64,000 nucleotides of DNA from Bacteroidota bacterium (GCA_023446155.1 JAEXIT010000004.1:310001-374000), one strand, 5' to 3'. Shown: positions 50,006-60,371, numbered from the stretch's first letter. The notes: generated from the sequence alone by a model not told the origin. Made by a program: numbers and translations.

Positions 50006-52372
50006 TTAGAATTTGAAGTTATACGTTACGGACGGTACTATCCCGAAAATAGATAGTTTGATCGCTTCATTTCTGGCGGTATCCTCATTTTGTCGGAAAC
50101 TGATCGAGGCTGCATTTTTACGGCTGTACAGGTTGTAAATACTAAACACCCATTCGCCTTGCCATCCTTTTTTCTTTTCCGGTTTCGGCGTATAAGTTGC
50201 CGATACGTCCAGATGGTGGTATAACGGAAGGTTATTGTCGTTTCGGGCACCGTAGCTTGGTACTGAAATTCCCTGATAAATGTACTGTCCGTTTGGATAG
50301 GTTACCGGCTGTCCTGATTGTAACGCGAAGATGGCTCCAAAAGTCCATTTATCGGTATGGGTATACGATCCCGTTATCGAAAGATTATGGGTTTTGTCGT
50401 ATCCGGTACGGTACCAATCGCCATTGTTAATTCCGGTTTCGTTCGGCGTTCTTCCCGGGGTTTGCTGTTCGGAACGAGACAAGGTATAGGATACCCAACC
50501 GGTTAGTTTTCCGGTGTTTTTACGTAACAATACTTCCAAACCATAGGCACGGGCTTTTCCGTTTAAGATTACCTGCTCGATGGCATTATTGGCAATCAGG
50601 TCGGCACCGTCAATATAATCGACGCGGTTTTTGATGTTTTTGTAAAAAGTTTCCACCTCAAGGGAATATTTGTCCTCATTAAAGTTGCGGAAATATCCGA
50701 TGGCATATTGATCCAATGTCTGAGGTTTCAGGAAATTATCACTTGGCGCCCATACGTCCAATGGCGTTGGTGAAGCCGTATTGGAGATCAGATGCAAATA
50801 CTGACTCATACGGTTGTAACTCGCCTTTATGGATTGGTCGTCATTTAAAGCATAGGAAACCGCTACCCGTGGTTCGAAATTGTCAAAGCTGGTGATGGTT
50901 TTGTTTCGCCCGAAATATTCACTTCCGGTTGGCGTGGCTTTTTCGTAGATTTTCAGATCATTGTTAAAAATAACCGCCTGATTATTTTCGTACGTATTGA
51001 CTTTTTGTTGCCCCAAACGGTAGAACATCGAATAGCGCAAACCGTAATTAACAGAAAGATTCTCCGTTAGTTTTTGCTCGGCATCGATATAAAACGAAGG
51101 CTCGAAGGCGTATTTTTTATCCAATTGGTCCGCGTTGATACCCGAATTTGGTTTGTTCGGTTCGATTGTTCCCGGGTTAAAGTCATAATAGATTGCATTT
51201 ACCCCGTAGCTCAACTGTAGTTTATTGGAGATATAGTGCTTCAGGTCGTATTTAAAATTATAATTTTTAATTCCCGAATCCCAGTTAAATCCAACAAAGT
51301 CCAGTGTAAGTCCATAATAGTAGTCACTATAAATCAGGGACATATTGGAAAAAAGCTTGTCGGAAAACAAATGGTTCCAACGTAGGTTTACCACGGTATT
51401 ACCATAAGTATTCATAAAGCTATCGTTTAAGTCAAATACATCACGACCGAAGTAACCCGATAGATATAGGTTGTTATTATCGTTTAATTTGTAGCTTAAT
51501 TTGGTGTTTAAATCATAGAAATAAGCGGAGTTTTTATTATCCGTCATTTTCAGGAATAGATGGGCATAAGAACTTCTTCCGGCTACCAGAAACGAACCGC
51601 GGTCTTTAGTGATGGGACCTTCGGCCAGTATACGGCTGGAAATTAATCCGATACCACCATTCATATGAAATTCTTTACTGTTTCCTTCCTTTTGATAAAT
51701 GTCTAAAACGGATGATAATCGGCCTCCGAATCGCGCCGGTATACCACCTTTATAGAGTTTTAGATCTTTGATTGCATCGGAATTAAAAACCGAAAAGAAA
51801 CCGAAAAGATGGGATGAATTGTAAACGGTAGCCTCATCGAGTAAAATCAGGTTTTGATCGGCTGCTCCACCACGTACGTTAAATCCAGAGGCGCCTTCAC
51901 CGGCATTGGTCACCCCGGGAAGTGTCAGAATCGATTTTAAGACATCGGTTTCTCCTAAAACAACCGGCATTTTTTTGATCTCTTTGATGGACAGTTTATT
52001 CACACTCATCTCCGGTCGGCGGATGTCGACTTTTTTCTTGTTTTCGGTGATGACTACCTCCTGAAGATCCTGTGAATTTTCGCCTAATGCGAAGTTTTTA
52101 CGGGTATTTTGGTTCAGATTAAGGGTTTCTTCAACACCCTGATACCCCATATAGTTTACCTGTACGGTATACGTTCCTTTTGGAACGGTGATCGAGTAGA
52201 AGCCATACTCGTTTGTTGTAGCGCCTGTTTGCAGGCTTTTAATGTAAACGGTTACCCCGATTAGGGTCTCGTTGTTCCGGTTATCCGAAATGGTACCGCT
52301 TAGTGTCACTTTCTCCTGGGCAACGATGCCGACTGAGCAAAAAAACAGGCAAATTAAAAGTTTGAAATTCAT
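50006..52372 (-). CDS. TonB-dependent outer-membrane receptor with carboxypeptidase-like N-domain
   Basis: This 788-residue protein has a leader (to about VAQ, residue 19), then a CarboxypepD_reg-like domain (VTLSGTISDNRNNETLIGVTV... NYMGYQG, about 20-100), a plug domain (PVVLGETDVLKSILTLPGV near 136-154) and a 22-strand barrel. The C-terminus has the aromatic end typical of outer-membrane proteins (YNFKF). It imports a ligand with TonB-ExbBD energy, together with the DUF4249 lipoprotein downstream. No siderophore or sugar clue is visible. Confidence 0.93.
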   Translation of the reverse strand: MNFKLLICLFFCSVGIVAQEKVTLSGTISDNRNNETLIGVTVYIKSLQTGATTNEYGFYSITVPKGTYTVQVNYMGYQGVEETLNLNQNTRKNFALGENSQDLQEVVITENKKKVDIRRPEMSVNKLSIKEIKKMPVVLGETDVLKSILTLPGVTNAGEGASGFNVRGGAADQNLILLDEATVYNSSHLFGFFSVFNSDAIKDLKLYKGGIPARFGGRLSSVLDIYQKEGNSKEFHMNGGIGLISSRILAEGPITKDRGSFLVAGRSSYAHLFLKMTDNKNSAYFYDLNTKLSYKLNDNNNLYLSGYFGRDVFDLNDSFMNTYGNTVVNLRWNHLFSDKLFSNMSLIYSDYYYGLTLDFVGFNWDSGIKNYNFKYDLKHYISNKLQLSYGVNAIYYDFNPGTIEPNKPNSGINADQLDKKYAFEPSFYIDAEQKLTENLSVNYGLRYSMFYRLGQQKVNTYENNQAVIFNNDLKIYEKATPTGSEYFGRNKTITSFDNFEPRVAVSYALNDDQSIKASYNRMSQYLHLISNTASPTPLDVWAPSDNFLKPQTLDQYAIGYFRNFNEDKYSLEVETFYKNIKNRVDYIDGADLIANNAIEQVILNGKARAYGLEVLLRKNTGKLTGWVSYTLSRSEQQTPGRTPNETGINNGDWYRTGYDKTHNLSITGSYTHTDKWTFGAIFALQSGQPVTYPNGQYIYQGISVPSYGARNDNNLPLYHHLDVSATYTPKPEKKKGWQGEWVFSIYNLYSRKNAASISFRQNEDTARNEAIKLSIFGIVPSVTYNFKF

Positions 52373-52516
52373 TTTTTGTGATAATTGTCGTTTTTTGATT
52401 GATGATTAAAAAATTACTGCAAAGATATCTTCTGCAAGAAAAATTAAGTTAAAATTTATATAAAATATTCGATTTATTATACTAGTGGCGTTCGTATAAA
52501 AAATAGGGCTAATGGG

Positions 52517-52545
52517 TTGAAAATAGTCCGTTTACTCTATTTTTG
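52517..52545 (+). promoter_or_regulatory. Promoter of the second LytS-LytTR pair
   Basis: TTG (52517-52519), an 18-bp spacer and TATTTTTG (52538-52545) match the Bacteroidota -33/-7 consensus. The -7 element ends 5 bp before the kinase ATG, implying a leaderless or very short leader. Confidence 0.65.
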
Positions 52546-52550
52546 TAATT

Positions 52551-53555
52551 ATGAAAATACGCCTGGCCTACGAAAACTTCTGGTTTCGGAATATCACCTT
52601 TTACCTGTTGCTTTTTTCCTTATTCCTTTATAATGAATATGCCGACAGAACGCAGGATAAAACACCGGAATACATTCTAATTGAACTAATATTGATTTTA
52701 ACAGCCATTTATGGGGCGGTCATGTTTAGTAACGTAATTCTTGTAAGAAAATTTCTTTTGGAGAAAAAATATTTTACTTTTTTTAAATATTTTGCCCTTT
52801 TTTGGGTGTTTTATATCATCGTTCAGGTACAGGTTACCCAAAATTTTGGGGAATATATTTCGCTTTTTAACGAGATACTCGGAACACTTTTTATGCTTTT
52901 TGTTGGAACCGGGATTTATTTTATCAATTTATGGGTGCTGCAAAATGTCTTCCGAACCCATAAAAAACTCTTGAATTCTCAGGCAGAATTGACGTTTTTA
53001 AAACAACAACTCAATCCGCATTTCCTGCTTAATGCGATGAATAATCTGTATGGTGATGCCTTGGCCGAACCACAGACGGTGGCCGAGAAGATTCTAAAGC
53101 TATCCGGTTTGTTGCGGTATCAAATTGAAGCTACTAAAAAAGAATACGTCTGTTTGACGGAAGAGATCGATTTTGTACAAAAATATATCGGATACCATCA
53201 ATATAAGAGCCATAATCTCAAGGTAACCGAACATTCTGAGGGCGATTTTGAAGATTTCTTTATACTGCCGTTGGTATTTATGACGTTAATTGAAAATGCC
53301 ATTAAATTCTCTTCAGAATGCGAACAGCCTTATGTAGACATCCACTGGAAATTTATGGAAGACCATCTTATTTTTACGATTGAGAATAATTGTCTGGCAG
53401 AAGGGTCATTTTTGGAAAGTACGGGACTTGGACTGGAAAATTTGAGACGAAGATTGATTGTGTCGTTTGTAAAACATAAAATTACTATTGATAAAAATGT
53501 CATTGGTGTTTTTAAACTGGAATTACAATTATGGAAATTAAATATAAATGTCTGA
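52551..53555 (+). CDS. LytS-type membrane sensor histidine kinase
   Basis: This 334-residue protein has four predicted membrane helices (about 15-28, 42-65, 78-95 and 108-130) and then the His_kinase core with LKQQLNPHFLLNAMNNLY (H157), the ATP N box TLIENAIKFSSE and the G box STGLGLENLRRRL. The helices are the only visible sensor. The response regulator gene starts 25 bp before its stop. It is divergent from the TonB receptor gene. Confidence 0.9.
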   Translation: MKIRLAYENFWFRNITFYLLLFSLFLYNEYADRTQDKTPEYILIELILILTAIYGAVMFSNVILVRKFLLEKKYFTFFKYFALFWVFYIIVQVQVTQNFGEYISLFNEILGTLFMLFVGTGIYFINLWVLQNVFRTHKKLLNSQAELTFLKQQLNPHFLLNAMNNLYGDALAEPQTVAEKILKLSGLLRYQIEATKKEYVCLTEEIDFVQKYIGYHQYKSHNLKVTEHSEGDFEDFFILPLVFMTLIENAIKFSSECEQPYVDIHWKFMEDHLIFTIENNCLAEGSFLESTGLGLENLRRRLIVSFVKHKITIDKNVIGVFKLELQLWKLNINV

Positions 53556-54226
53556 TCGTTGACGACGAAAAACCGGCACACCGGGTTATAAAATCGCATA
53601 TAGAACAGTGTCCGGAATTGATATATGACGGAAGTGCTTATAATGGTAAAGATGCCCTGCAAATGATCGTAAATGAATGCTATGATATCGTGTTTTTGGA
53701 TATCAATATGCCTATACTTACGGGGGTAGAGTTGATGGAACGTATGCCAAAACGCCCTGTTACAATCGTTACGACGGCTTATTCGGACTATGCTTTGAAA
53801 TCGTTTCAGCATGACGCGGTGGATTATCTGTTAAAACCGGTTTCGTTCCCGCTTTTTGCAAAGGCAGTCGAAAAGGCAAAGTTGTTTTGTGATGCAAATA
53901 GTCAGAAAATACAAGTAAAGGATACGATACGCCTTAAAGTAAACGGCGATATAACCGATATTCTACTTACGGATATAGTGTGTATTGAAAGTGTAGGAAA
54001 TTATCTGAAACTTTATATTGAGGCCACGATGGTTCCAATTGTGGTATATGGTAGTCTAATCGAAATCATGGACAATCTCGACAGCCGTTTTGTACAGGTA
54101 CATCGTTCGCATATTGTAAATGCAGAACACCTCCGGGTGAATCATAAACACAATCTGTGCCTGACCGACGACCGGATTGTTCCGGTTGGAAGGAAGTACC
54201 AGATCCTCGTTGATAAGCTCAATTAA
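53531..54226 (+). CDS. LytTR-family response regulator
   Basis: This 231-residue protein has a receiver domain with D11/D12 and phospho-acceptor D57 (IVFLDINMPILTG), the conserved lysine in DYLLKPVSFPL, and a C-terminal LytTR DNA-binding domain (about 130-230) with FVQVHRSHIVNAEHL. It overlaps the kinase gene by 25 bp. The giant surface-protein gene lies downstream after a terminator and a 310-bp gap that contains an 11-bp tandem repeat, a possible target. Confidence 0.92.
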   Translation: MEIKYKCLIVDDEKPAHRVIKSHIEQCPELIYDGSAYNGKDALQMIVNECYDIVFLDINMPILTGVELMERMPKRPVTIVTTAYSDYALKSFQHDAVDYLLKPVSFPLFAKAVEKAKLFCDANSQKIQVKDTIRLKVNGDITDILLTDIVCIESVGNYLKLYIEATMVPIVVYGSLIEIMDNLDSRFVQVHRSHIVNAEHLRVNHKHNLCLTDDRIVPVGRKYQILVDKLN

Positions 54227-54248
54227 TCCTTATCCGTTATAGTATATA

Positions 54249-54275
54249 AAGACAGGCATCCGGCTGTCTTTTTTT
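54249..54275 (+). terminator. Terminator after the second LytTR gene
   Basis: AAGACAG (54249-54255) and CTGTCTT (54264-54270) pair across GCATCCGG and run into a T tract to 54275. It separates the two-component operon from the surface-protein cassette. Confidence 0.8.
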
Positions 54276-54387
54276 ATGAATTGAATTTAGCTGTAAAATG
54301 GAATAAAGTATTGGATTTTTATTCAGTATTCTATATAGCCTTTTCGGATGATTGTCTTTCTTGTAGCAAGATAATTGTTCTAATCGA

Positions 54388-54409
54388 GACAATAAGTAGA
54401 CAATAAATA
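54388..54409 (+). promoter_or_regulatory. 11-bp tandem direct repeat upstream of the giant surface-protein gene
   Basis: GACAATAAGTA (54388-54398) is followed directly by GACAATAAATA (54399-54409). The period of one helical turn and the one-base difference suggest a site for a protein that binds direct repeats, as LytTR regulators do. It lies 128 bp before the ATG. The rest of the 310-bp gap is AT-rich, with no gene seen. Confidence 0.45.
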
Positions 54410-54536
54410 CTTGATATAAAGCTATCTTAATTTTTGATCTTAAGTTTATTATGTTTTTAAATATAGTAAGGTTTTTTAGGCTTTTCGGCATACAAAACCT
54501 CTAAAAAATAAAGTAACAAAATACTTGAGTCAGAAT

Positions 54537-57500
54537 ATGAAAAAGCTATTATTTGCAGTGCTATCCTTTGTTTTTTCCTGTATGATACAGGCACAGAGCG
54601 AACCCAATAATTGTGTTAATGCAATTAATGTGCGGGGGAATGGTATTTTTAGTTTGAGTGCCAGTAGTGTCGGAACAGTTTTTAATAAGGTAACCGAGTC
54701 CGATAATAGAAATGGAAAGACAGTTTGGTTAAAAGTCAAAGCAACAGCATCGGGTACGTTAGGATTTGATATGCTTCCGAAAAATCCCGAAGCAGGTCTT
54801 CCGTATAATTTTTGGGTTTACGGTCCGAACCGCGACTGCTCGAATCTTGGAAAACCCATCCGTTCCTGTACGGTCAAGGGAAATGAGATCAGCCGGAGTA
54901 ACAATCGGATCGGGATGAATGGAAACGCTGCAATAACGCAAACGAATTCGGTAACAGGAAATGGCTATGTACAATGGTTGGATGTTACGGAAGGGGAGTT
55001 TTATTATATCCGGATCGATAGGCCGACAGCGGATGCCGGTTTTGATTTACAGTGGACCGGAAGTGCGGCCAATATAGAAAATACGGAGGCGAGCAGATTT
55101 TCTCCGCCGCCAGTTGGTGTAATTGATTTGGTGGCAACCATTAGTTCTAGTGCAGGAACGATTTGTTTAGGTGATACTGTAACCATTACAATCACCGGTA
55201 CCCCGTATGCTACCGTAAAATACAATATAGATGGAGGTACAGAACAAACCATAATTTTGGATGATTCGGGAATATTTACGTTTTCGGATACCCCAACAGC
55301 AACGAGAGTATATGGTTTAACAAGTATAAAAGTATATGATAGTATTGGGGCACTGTTACAAGAGGAAGTGTTGGATGCTACGATAACGGTCACGGTACAA
55401 GCATTGCCTATAGCGACCATATCAGGTACCGCCGTCATCTGTTCGGGTGAAACGGCTCCTGTAACTTTTAGCGGTACACCGGAAAGTACTGTCACCTATA
55501 ATTTCAACGATGGTTCCGATCAACAGATCGTTCTGGATGCTTCCGGAACGGCAACTATTTCGGCAACAACGGCTGGAACCTATACCTTGGTTCGCGTAGC
55601 AACTCCCGGAACATTTAATTGTTCGCAGGATTTGAGTGGTTCGGCTGTAATAACCGTATTACCGGCACCTACGGTTAAAATAACAGGTACTACAACCATT
55701 TGTTCGGGCGAAACGGCTACGATCACGCTTAATGGTACTCCCAATAGTACCGTTACCTATACCTTTAACGGCGGTGCGGAACAGGAAATTGTTTTGAACG
55801 CTCTGGGAACGGCTACGCTTTCGACCTCAACAGCGGGAACGTACGCTTTGGTTCAGGTAACGTCTTCGGGAGCATTAGTTTGTACCCGGGACCTGACCGA
55901 TTCTGTAACAGTAACAGTAAACCCGCTACCAACGGCCATAATAGGAGGTACGACAACCATCTGCGAGGGGGAATCGGCTAACGTTATGTTTATCGGTACG
56001 CCAAATAGTATCGTTACGTATACTATTAATGGAGGATCGGAAGAACAGATTACTCTGAATGCTTTTGGTTCAGCGACAATTTCGGTAAGTGAAACCGGAA
56101 CGTATAGCTTGGTTCGGGTGACCAGCCCTGGGCCCCCCGGTTGTTCACAGGCTTTGAGTGATTCGGCCACTATAACAGTAGTGCCCTTACCCACAGCTAT
56201 CATAACAAGTACAGAAACAATATGTACGGGTGAATCGGGTATCATTACTTTTACCGGAACACCACTTGCTACAATAACATATACGGTTAATGGAGGTTTA
56301 AACCAACAGGTTGTATTAGATGCTTCCGGAATAGCTACGCTTCAAACAACAACTGCGGGTACTTATACCTTGGTTCGTGGGACGACTTCGGGAACACGTG
56401 CTTGTACTCAACCTTTAACCGGTTCTACAACAATAACGATAAAACCACGTCCAACCGCAGTAATAACCGGGACTACGACTATTTGTTCGGGTGAATCGGC
56501 CACGATTACGTTTACAGGTACACCAAATTGTACGGTTACCTATACTCTCAATGAGGGAGCAGAAACAGATATTGTTTTGAGTGCTACCGGGACAGCAACG
56601 CTCTCGGTAAATGAAACCGGAACGTATACCTTAGTTCGCGTAACGACACCGGGAATACCGGGTTGTCCGCAAGAATTGAATGGTTCGGCTACAGTAACGG
56701 TATTACCCTTACCCACAGCTACGATAACAAGTACGGAAACAATCTGTTCGGGCGAAACAGCAATAGTGACTTTTACCGGTACGCCACTGGCTACGGTTTT
56801 TTATAGAATTAACGGAGGTTCGGAACAACAGATTATTTTAAATGGTTCGGGAACGGGAACTCTTTCAACATCGACTACCAGTACCTACACTTTGGTTCGA
56901 ATAACGACTTCGGGAGTAGCGGTCTGTTCTCAAAATCTGACCGGCGCTACTACGATAACGATAAAACCCAAACCTGTAGCGGTAATAACAGGAACAGCAA
57001 CTATTTGCCCGGGCGAATCGGCCACCATTACTTTTGCCGGTACACCAAATTGCAGGGTTGTGTATACTATTGATGGAGGCTCGGAGCAGGAGATCGTTTT
57101 GAATGCTTCCGGAGCGGCAACGCTTTCGGTAAGCGAGACCGGAACATACACTTTGGTTCGTGCAACGACTTCGGGAACACCGGGTTGTTCACAAGATCTG
57201 AGCGGTTCGGTAACTGTAACGGTACTGCCCTCACTAACAGCTACTATATTAGGAACTGCGACTATTTGTTCGGGTGAAACGGCAACGATTACCTTTACGG
57301 GTACACCACGTGTCAGTGTTACATACACGGTTGACGGCGGTCAGGAACAAGAGATCATTTTGAATGATTCGGGAACCGGTACGGTTTCGACCACAACTGC
57401 CGGAACATATGCCTTGGTTCGTGCAACGACCTTAGGAGCTCCTGTTTGTTCCCAGAATATAACGGGTTCGGCTACCGTAACGCTAAAAGAATTACCAACA

Positions 57501-60371
57501 GCCACGATATCAGGAACTACGACTGTCTGTTCGGGTGAAGCGGCTCTTATTTCTTTTACCGGTACACCCGGTAGTACGATTACTTATACTTTTAATGGAG
57601 GTACAGAAACAGATATTGTTCTGAATGATTCGGGAACGGCAACGGTTTCGACCACAACTGCCGGAACGTATGCCTTAGTTCGCGCAACAGCTTCGGGAAT
57701 ACCAGCCTGTTCGCAAAATCTGACGGGCTCCGCCGTAATAACCGTAAAACCATTGCCCACAGCTACCGTAACCGGTACCGCTACAATCTGTTCGGGCGCT
57801 ACGACCACCATAACTTTTAACGGTACAGCCAATGCGGTTGTAACTTATACTGTCGACGGAGGTGTACATCAGCAGATTGCATTGGATGCCTCCGGAACGG
57901 CGACGATTTCGACCGGAACGGCTGGAACCTATACTTTGGTTGGGGTATTGAATTCGGAAACACCGATTTGTTCACAAGAGCTTACCGATTCTGCAACGAT
58001 AACGGTAATACCACGACCTACAGCTACAATATCAGGAACTACGACTATCTGTTCGGGAGAAGTAGCCACCGTGACTTTTACCGGTACACCAAACAGTACA
58101 GTCACTTATACTTTTACCGGAGGGGCTGAAGAACAGATTGTTTTGGATGCCTCCGGAACGGCGACGATTTCGACCGGAACGGCTGGAACCTATACCTTGG
58201 TTCGTATAACGACTTCGGGTATACCGGCCTGTTCTCAAAATCTGACCGGATCGGCTACGATAACGGTAAATTCGTTGCCAACAGCTACGATAACGGGTAC
58301 TACAACGATCTGTTCGGGGAATACGACGACACTAACGTTTACTGGTACCGCCAATGCAGTCGTAACGTATACGATTAATGGCGGTGAAAATGAAACCATA
58401 CAATTAGATGGGAGTGGGGTTGCGACCTTAACGACTTCGGTTTTAACCACCACTACGGTTTATACGTTGGTTAGTGTAACAGGGGTTACTACATGTTCGC
58501 AAAGTCTCACCGATGCTGCTACGGTAACCATTTTGCCGCTTCCAACAGCAACGATTTCCGGGACAAGGATGATTTGTTCGGGTACAGCAGTAACGATAAC
58601 TTTTACGGGTACTCCAAATGCTATTGTAACGTATACCGTTGATGGAGGTTCCAATCAAACGATAACATTAGATGAAAACGGAACGGCCTCTTTGACCACT
58701 CCGGCTTTGACCGCCGATAGGGTGTATAATTTGGTCAGTATTGTAGGAGTCAATACATGTTCGCAAAACTTAACCGGTTCGGCGACTATTACCATAACTT
58801 TAGAATTAAATGCAGCAATTTCTGAGGTACCTCCGATTTGTTCAGGATCAACGGCGACGGTAAATTTTACAGGTACACCAAATGCGGTTGTAACCTATAC
58901 GGTTGACGGAGGTGCTAATCAGACCATAACATTAGATGAGAACGGTATGACTTCTTTGATTACTCCGACTTTAACAACCAATAGTGTTTATAATTTGATC
59001 CGGGTAACTTTAGATAATAACTGTTCGCAAGAAGTGACCGGTTCGACCACAATAACGGTTATGCCGCTACCTACAGCTACAATTTCTGGAACAACAACGG
59101 TCTGCTCAGGAGCAACAGCTACGATAAATTTTACGGGTACAGCCAATGCGGTTGTAACCTATACAATTGATGGAGGTGCTAATCAGACGATAACATTAGA
59201 TGGTAACGGAATGGCCTCTTTGATCACCCCGGTTTTAACCACGGATAAGGTGTATGCTTTGGTAAGCGTGACCGGTAGCAATACGTGTTTACAAAATTTG
59301 ACCGGTTCGGTGATGCTAACAATATATCCCGTATTAAACGCGACGATTTCCGGTACGGCTACCATTTGTTCCGGAAAAACAGCTACAATCACTTTTAATG
59401 GTACGGCAAATGCCGTTGTAACATATTCCGTGAATAGTGGTACACCGCAAACCATAACACTCGATTCCAGCGGTACAGCTACAATTACCTCAGGAGCGAC
59501 TAGTGTATACGAATTGTTAAGTGTCGCGGATCAAAATTGTAACCAGTCGGTAAATGGTATGGCAACGATAACGGTAGTACCGCTAACAGCGCCAACGATA
59601 ACATTTAGTTATGATTCGGTTTGTGTCAATGCAGTAGCAAGTCCACAACCCATAACCGTTGAGGGATTTACAACAGGCGGAACATTTAGTTCGACTACGA
59701 TTGCTGTTGATCCGCTAACGGGTGTGTTGGATCTTACTAATGCTGTGGTTGGGACTCACCTGATTACTTATAATGTTGCAGTGGATATGGACAACTGTAT
59801 CGAGGCAGGGCATTCTGAAGCCTCAATAGCGTTGACAGCATCGCCAGTTATGGCAACTATGGAAAGCGGTTGTAAAAATGGATCGTTACTGTTAAAGGCC
59901 ATTCCGGTTAATGGATCGTATGATCCGGAGGCTGTAGTATATACCTGGAAAGATCAGAATGGTATAACGGCAGGAACAAACGAAGATTCGTTTAATGTCG
60001 ATGAATATATGGCTCAAAATCCAACTGCCACTTTACCACAAACCTTTAAAGTGATTATTGCTGATGATTGTGTAGGATCAGTAGCCATTACAGTAACATC
60101 GAATACGTGTCGGATGATACCAAAAGGTATTTCGCCAAATAATGACGGTTTGAACGATACTTTCGATTTGAGTGGCATGAACATACAGGAACTTAAAATC
60201 TTTAACCGCTATGGTAGGGAAGTATATAAATTCCAAGGCAAATATACCAATCAGTGGAGCGGAATGTCGGGCAATGGTAACGAATTACCGGATGGGACCT
60301 ATTTCTATGTGATTGTAAAAGAGGACGGAACAAAAGTAACCGGTTGGGTTTATGTTAACAGACAACGATAA
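54537..60371 (+). CDS. Giant T9SS type B surface protein with 17 tandem Ig-like repeats
   Basis: The ATG at 54537 (MKKLLFAVLSFVFSCMIQAQ) is chosen over an in-frame TTG 12 bp upstream. The 1944-residue protein has a leader, a globular N-terminal domain (to about 200; segments LPYNFWVYGPNRDC and EGEFYYIRIDRPTADAG), 17 tandem units of about 87 residues, a non-repeat region (about 1690-1860) and a type B T9SS/gliding-motility C-terminal domain (PKGISPNNDGLNDTF... RYGREVYKFQG... YVNRQR). Each repeat holds an ICSGE-T-x-TFTGTP-x-VTYT pattern, a beta-sandwich with a conserved cysteine pair. A surface adhesin exported by the T9SS is the natural reading, but the ligand is unknown. Confidence 0.92.
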   Translation: MKKLLFAVLSFVFSCMIQAQSEPNNCVNAINVRGNGIFSLSASSVGTVFNKVTESDNRNGKTVWLKVKATASGTLGFDMLPKNPEAGLPYNFWVYGPNRDCSNLGKPIRSCTVKGNEISRSNNRIGMNGNAAITQTNSVTGNGYVQWLDVTEGEFYYIRIDRPTADAGFDLQWTGSAANIENTEASRFSPPPVGVIDLVATISSSAGTICLGDTVTITITGTPYATVKYNIDGGTEQTIILDDSGIFTFSDTPTATRVYGLTSIKVYDSIGALLQEEVLDATITVTVQALPIATISGTAVICSGETAPVTFSGTPESTVTYNFNDGSDQQIVLDASGTATISATTAGTYTLVRVATPGTFNCSQDLSGSAVITVLPAPTVKITGTTTICSGETATITLNGTPNSTVTYTFNGGAEQEIVLNALGTATLSTSTAGTYALVQVTSSGALVCTRDLTDSVTVTVNPLPTAIIGGTTTICEGESANVMFIGTPNSIVTYTINGGSEEQITLNAFGSATISVSETGTYSLVRVTSPGPPGCSQALSDSATITVVPLPTAIITSTETICTGESGIITFTGTPLATITYTVNGGLNQQVVLDASGIATLQTTTAGTYTLVRGTTSGTRACTQPLTGSTTITIKPRPTAVITGTTTICSGESATITFTGTPNCTVTYTLNEGAETDIVLSATGTATLSVNETGTYTLVRVTTPGIPGCPQELNGSATVTVLPLPTATITSTETICSGETAIVTFTGTPLATVFYRINGGSEQQIILNGSGTGTLSTSTTSTYTLVRITTSGVAVCSQNLTGATTITIKPKPVAVITGTATICPGESATITFAGTPNCRVVYTIDGGSEQEIVLNASGAATLSVSETGTYTLVRATTSGTPGCSQDLSGSVTVTVLPSLTATILGTATICSGETATITFTGTPRVSVTYTVDGGQEQEIILNDSGTGTVSTTTAGTYALVRATTLGAPVCSQNITGSATVTLKELPTATISGTTTVCSGEAALISFTGTPGSTITYTFNGGTETDIVLNDSGTATVSTTTAGTYALVRATASGIPACSQNLTGSAVITVKPLPTATVTGTATICSGATTTITFNGTANAVVTYTVDGGVHQQIALDASGTATISTGTAGTYTLVGVLNSETPICSQELTDSATITVIPRPTATISGTTTICSGEVATVTFTGTPNSTVTYTFTGGAEEQIVLDASGTATISTGTAGTYTLVRITTSGIPACSQNLTGSATITVNSLPTATITGTTTICSGNTTTLTFTGTANAVVTYTINGGENETIQLDGSGVATLTTSVLTTTTVYTLVSVTGVTTCSQSLTDAATVTILPLPTATISGTRMICSGTAVTITFTGTPNAIVTYTVDGGSNQTITLDENGTASLTTPALTADRVYNLVSIVGVNTCSQNLTGSATITITLELNAAISEVPPICSGSTATVNFTGTPNAVVTYTVDGGANQTITLDENGMTSLITPTLTTNSVYNLIRVTLDNNCSQEVTGSTTITVMPLPTATISGTTTVCSGATATINFTGTANAVVTYTIDGGANQTITLDGNGMASLITPVLTTDKVYALVSVTGSNTCLQNLTGSVMLTIYPVLNATISGTATICSGKTATITFNGTANAVVTYSVNSGTPQTITLDSSGTATITSGATSVYELLSVADQNCNQSVNGMATITVVPLTAPTITFSYDSVCVNAVASPQPITVEGFTTGGTFSSTTIAVDPLTGVLDLTNAVVGTHLITYNVAVDMDNCIEAGHSEASIALTASPVMATMESGCKNGSLLLKAIPVNGSYDPEAVVYTWKDQNGITAGTNEDSFNVDEYMAQNPTATLPQTFKVIIADDCVGSVAITVTSNTCRMIPKGISPNNDGLNDTFDLSGMNIQELKIFNRYGREVYKFQGKYTNQWSGMSGNGNELPDGTYFYVIVKEDGTKVTGWVYVNRQR
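55131..59590 (+). repeat. 17-unit tandem repeat array within the giant surface-protein gene
   Basis: Units of about 260 bp, each translating to a domain with an IC(S/G/P)GE-like start and a second cysteine about 55 residues later. Units 4-9 show a two-unit higher-order period, with alternating linker endings (LPLP-type after even units, IKPRP- or LKELP-type after odd units). Units 13-17 form a second class with GTANAVVTYT and TTxxVYxLVSV segments, so the array grew by duplication of different blocks. Confidence 0.85.

Noticed and set aside
55004..59455. Several long minus-strand open frames inside the giant gene
   Set aside because: They repeat with the array period and are by-products of its Thr/Val/Gly-rich codons; no leader, motif or promoter supports them.
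55131..59590. CRISPR-like array, because of the regular repeats
   Set aside because: The units are about 260 bp, diverged, in one reading frame and translate to Ig-like domains; there are no short identical repeats with unique spacers.
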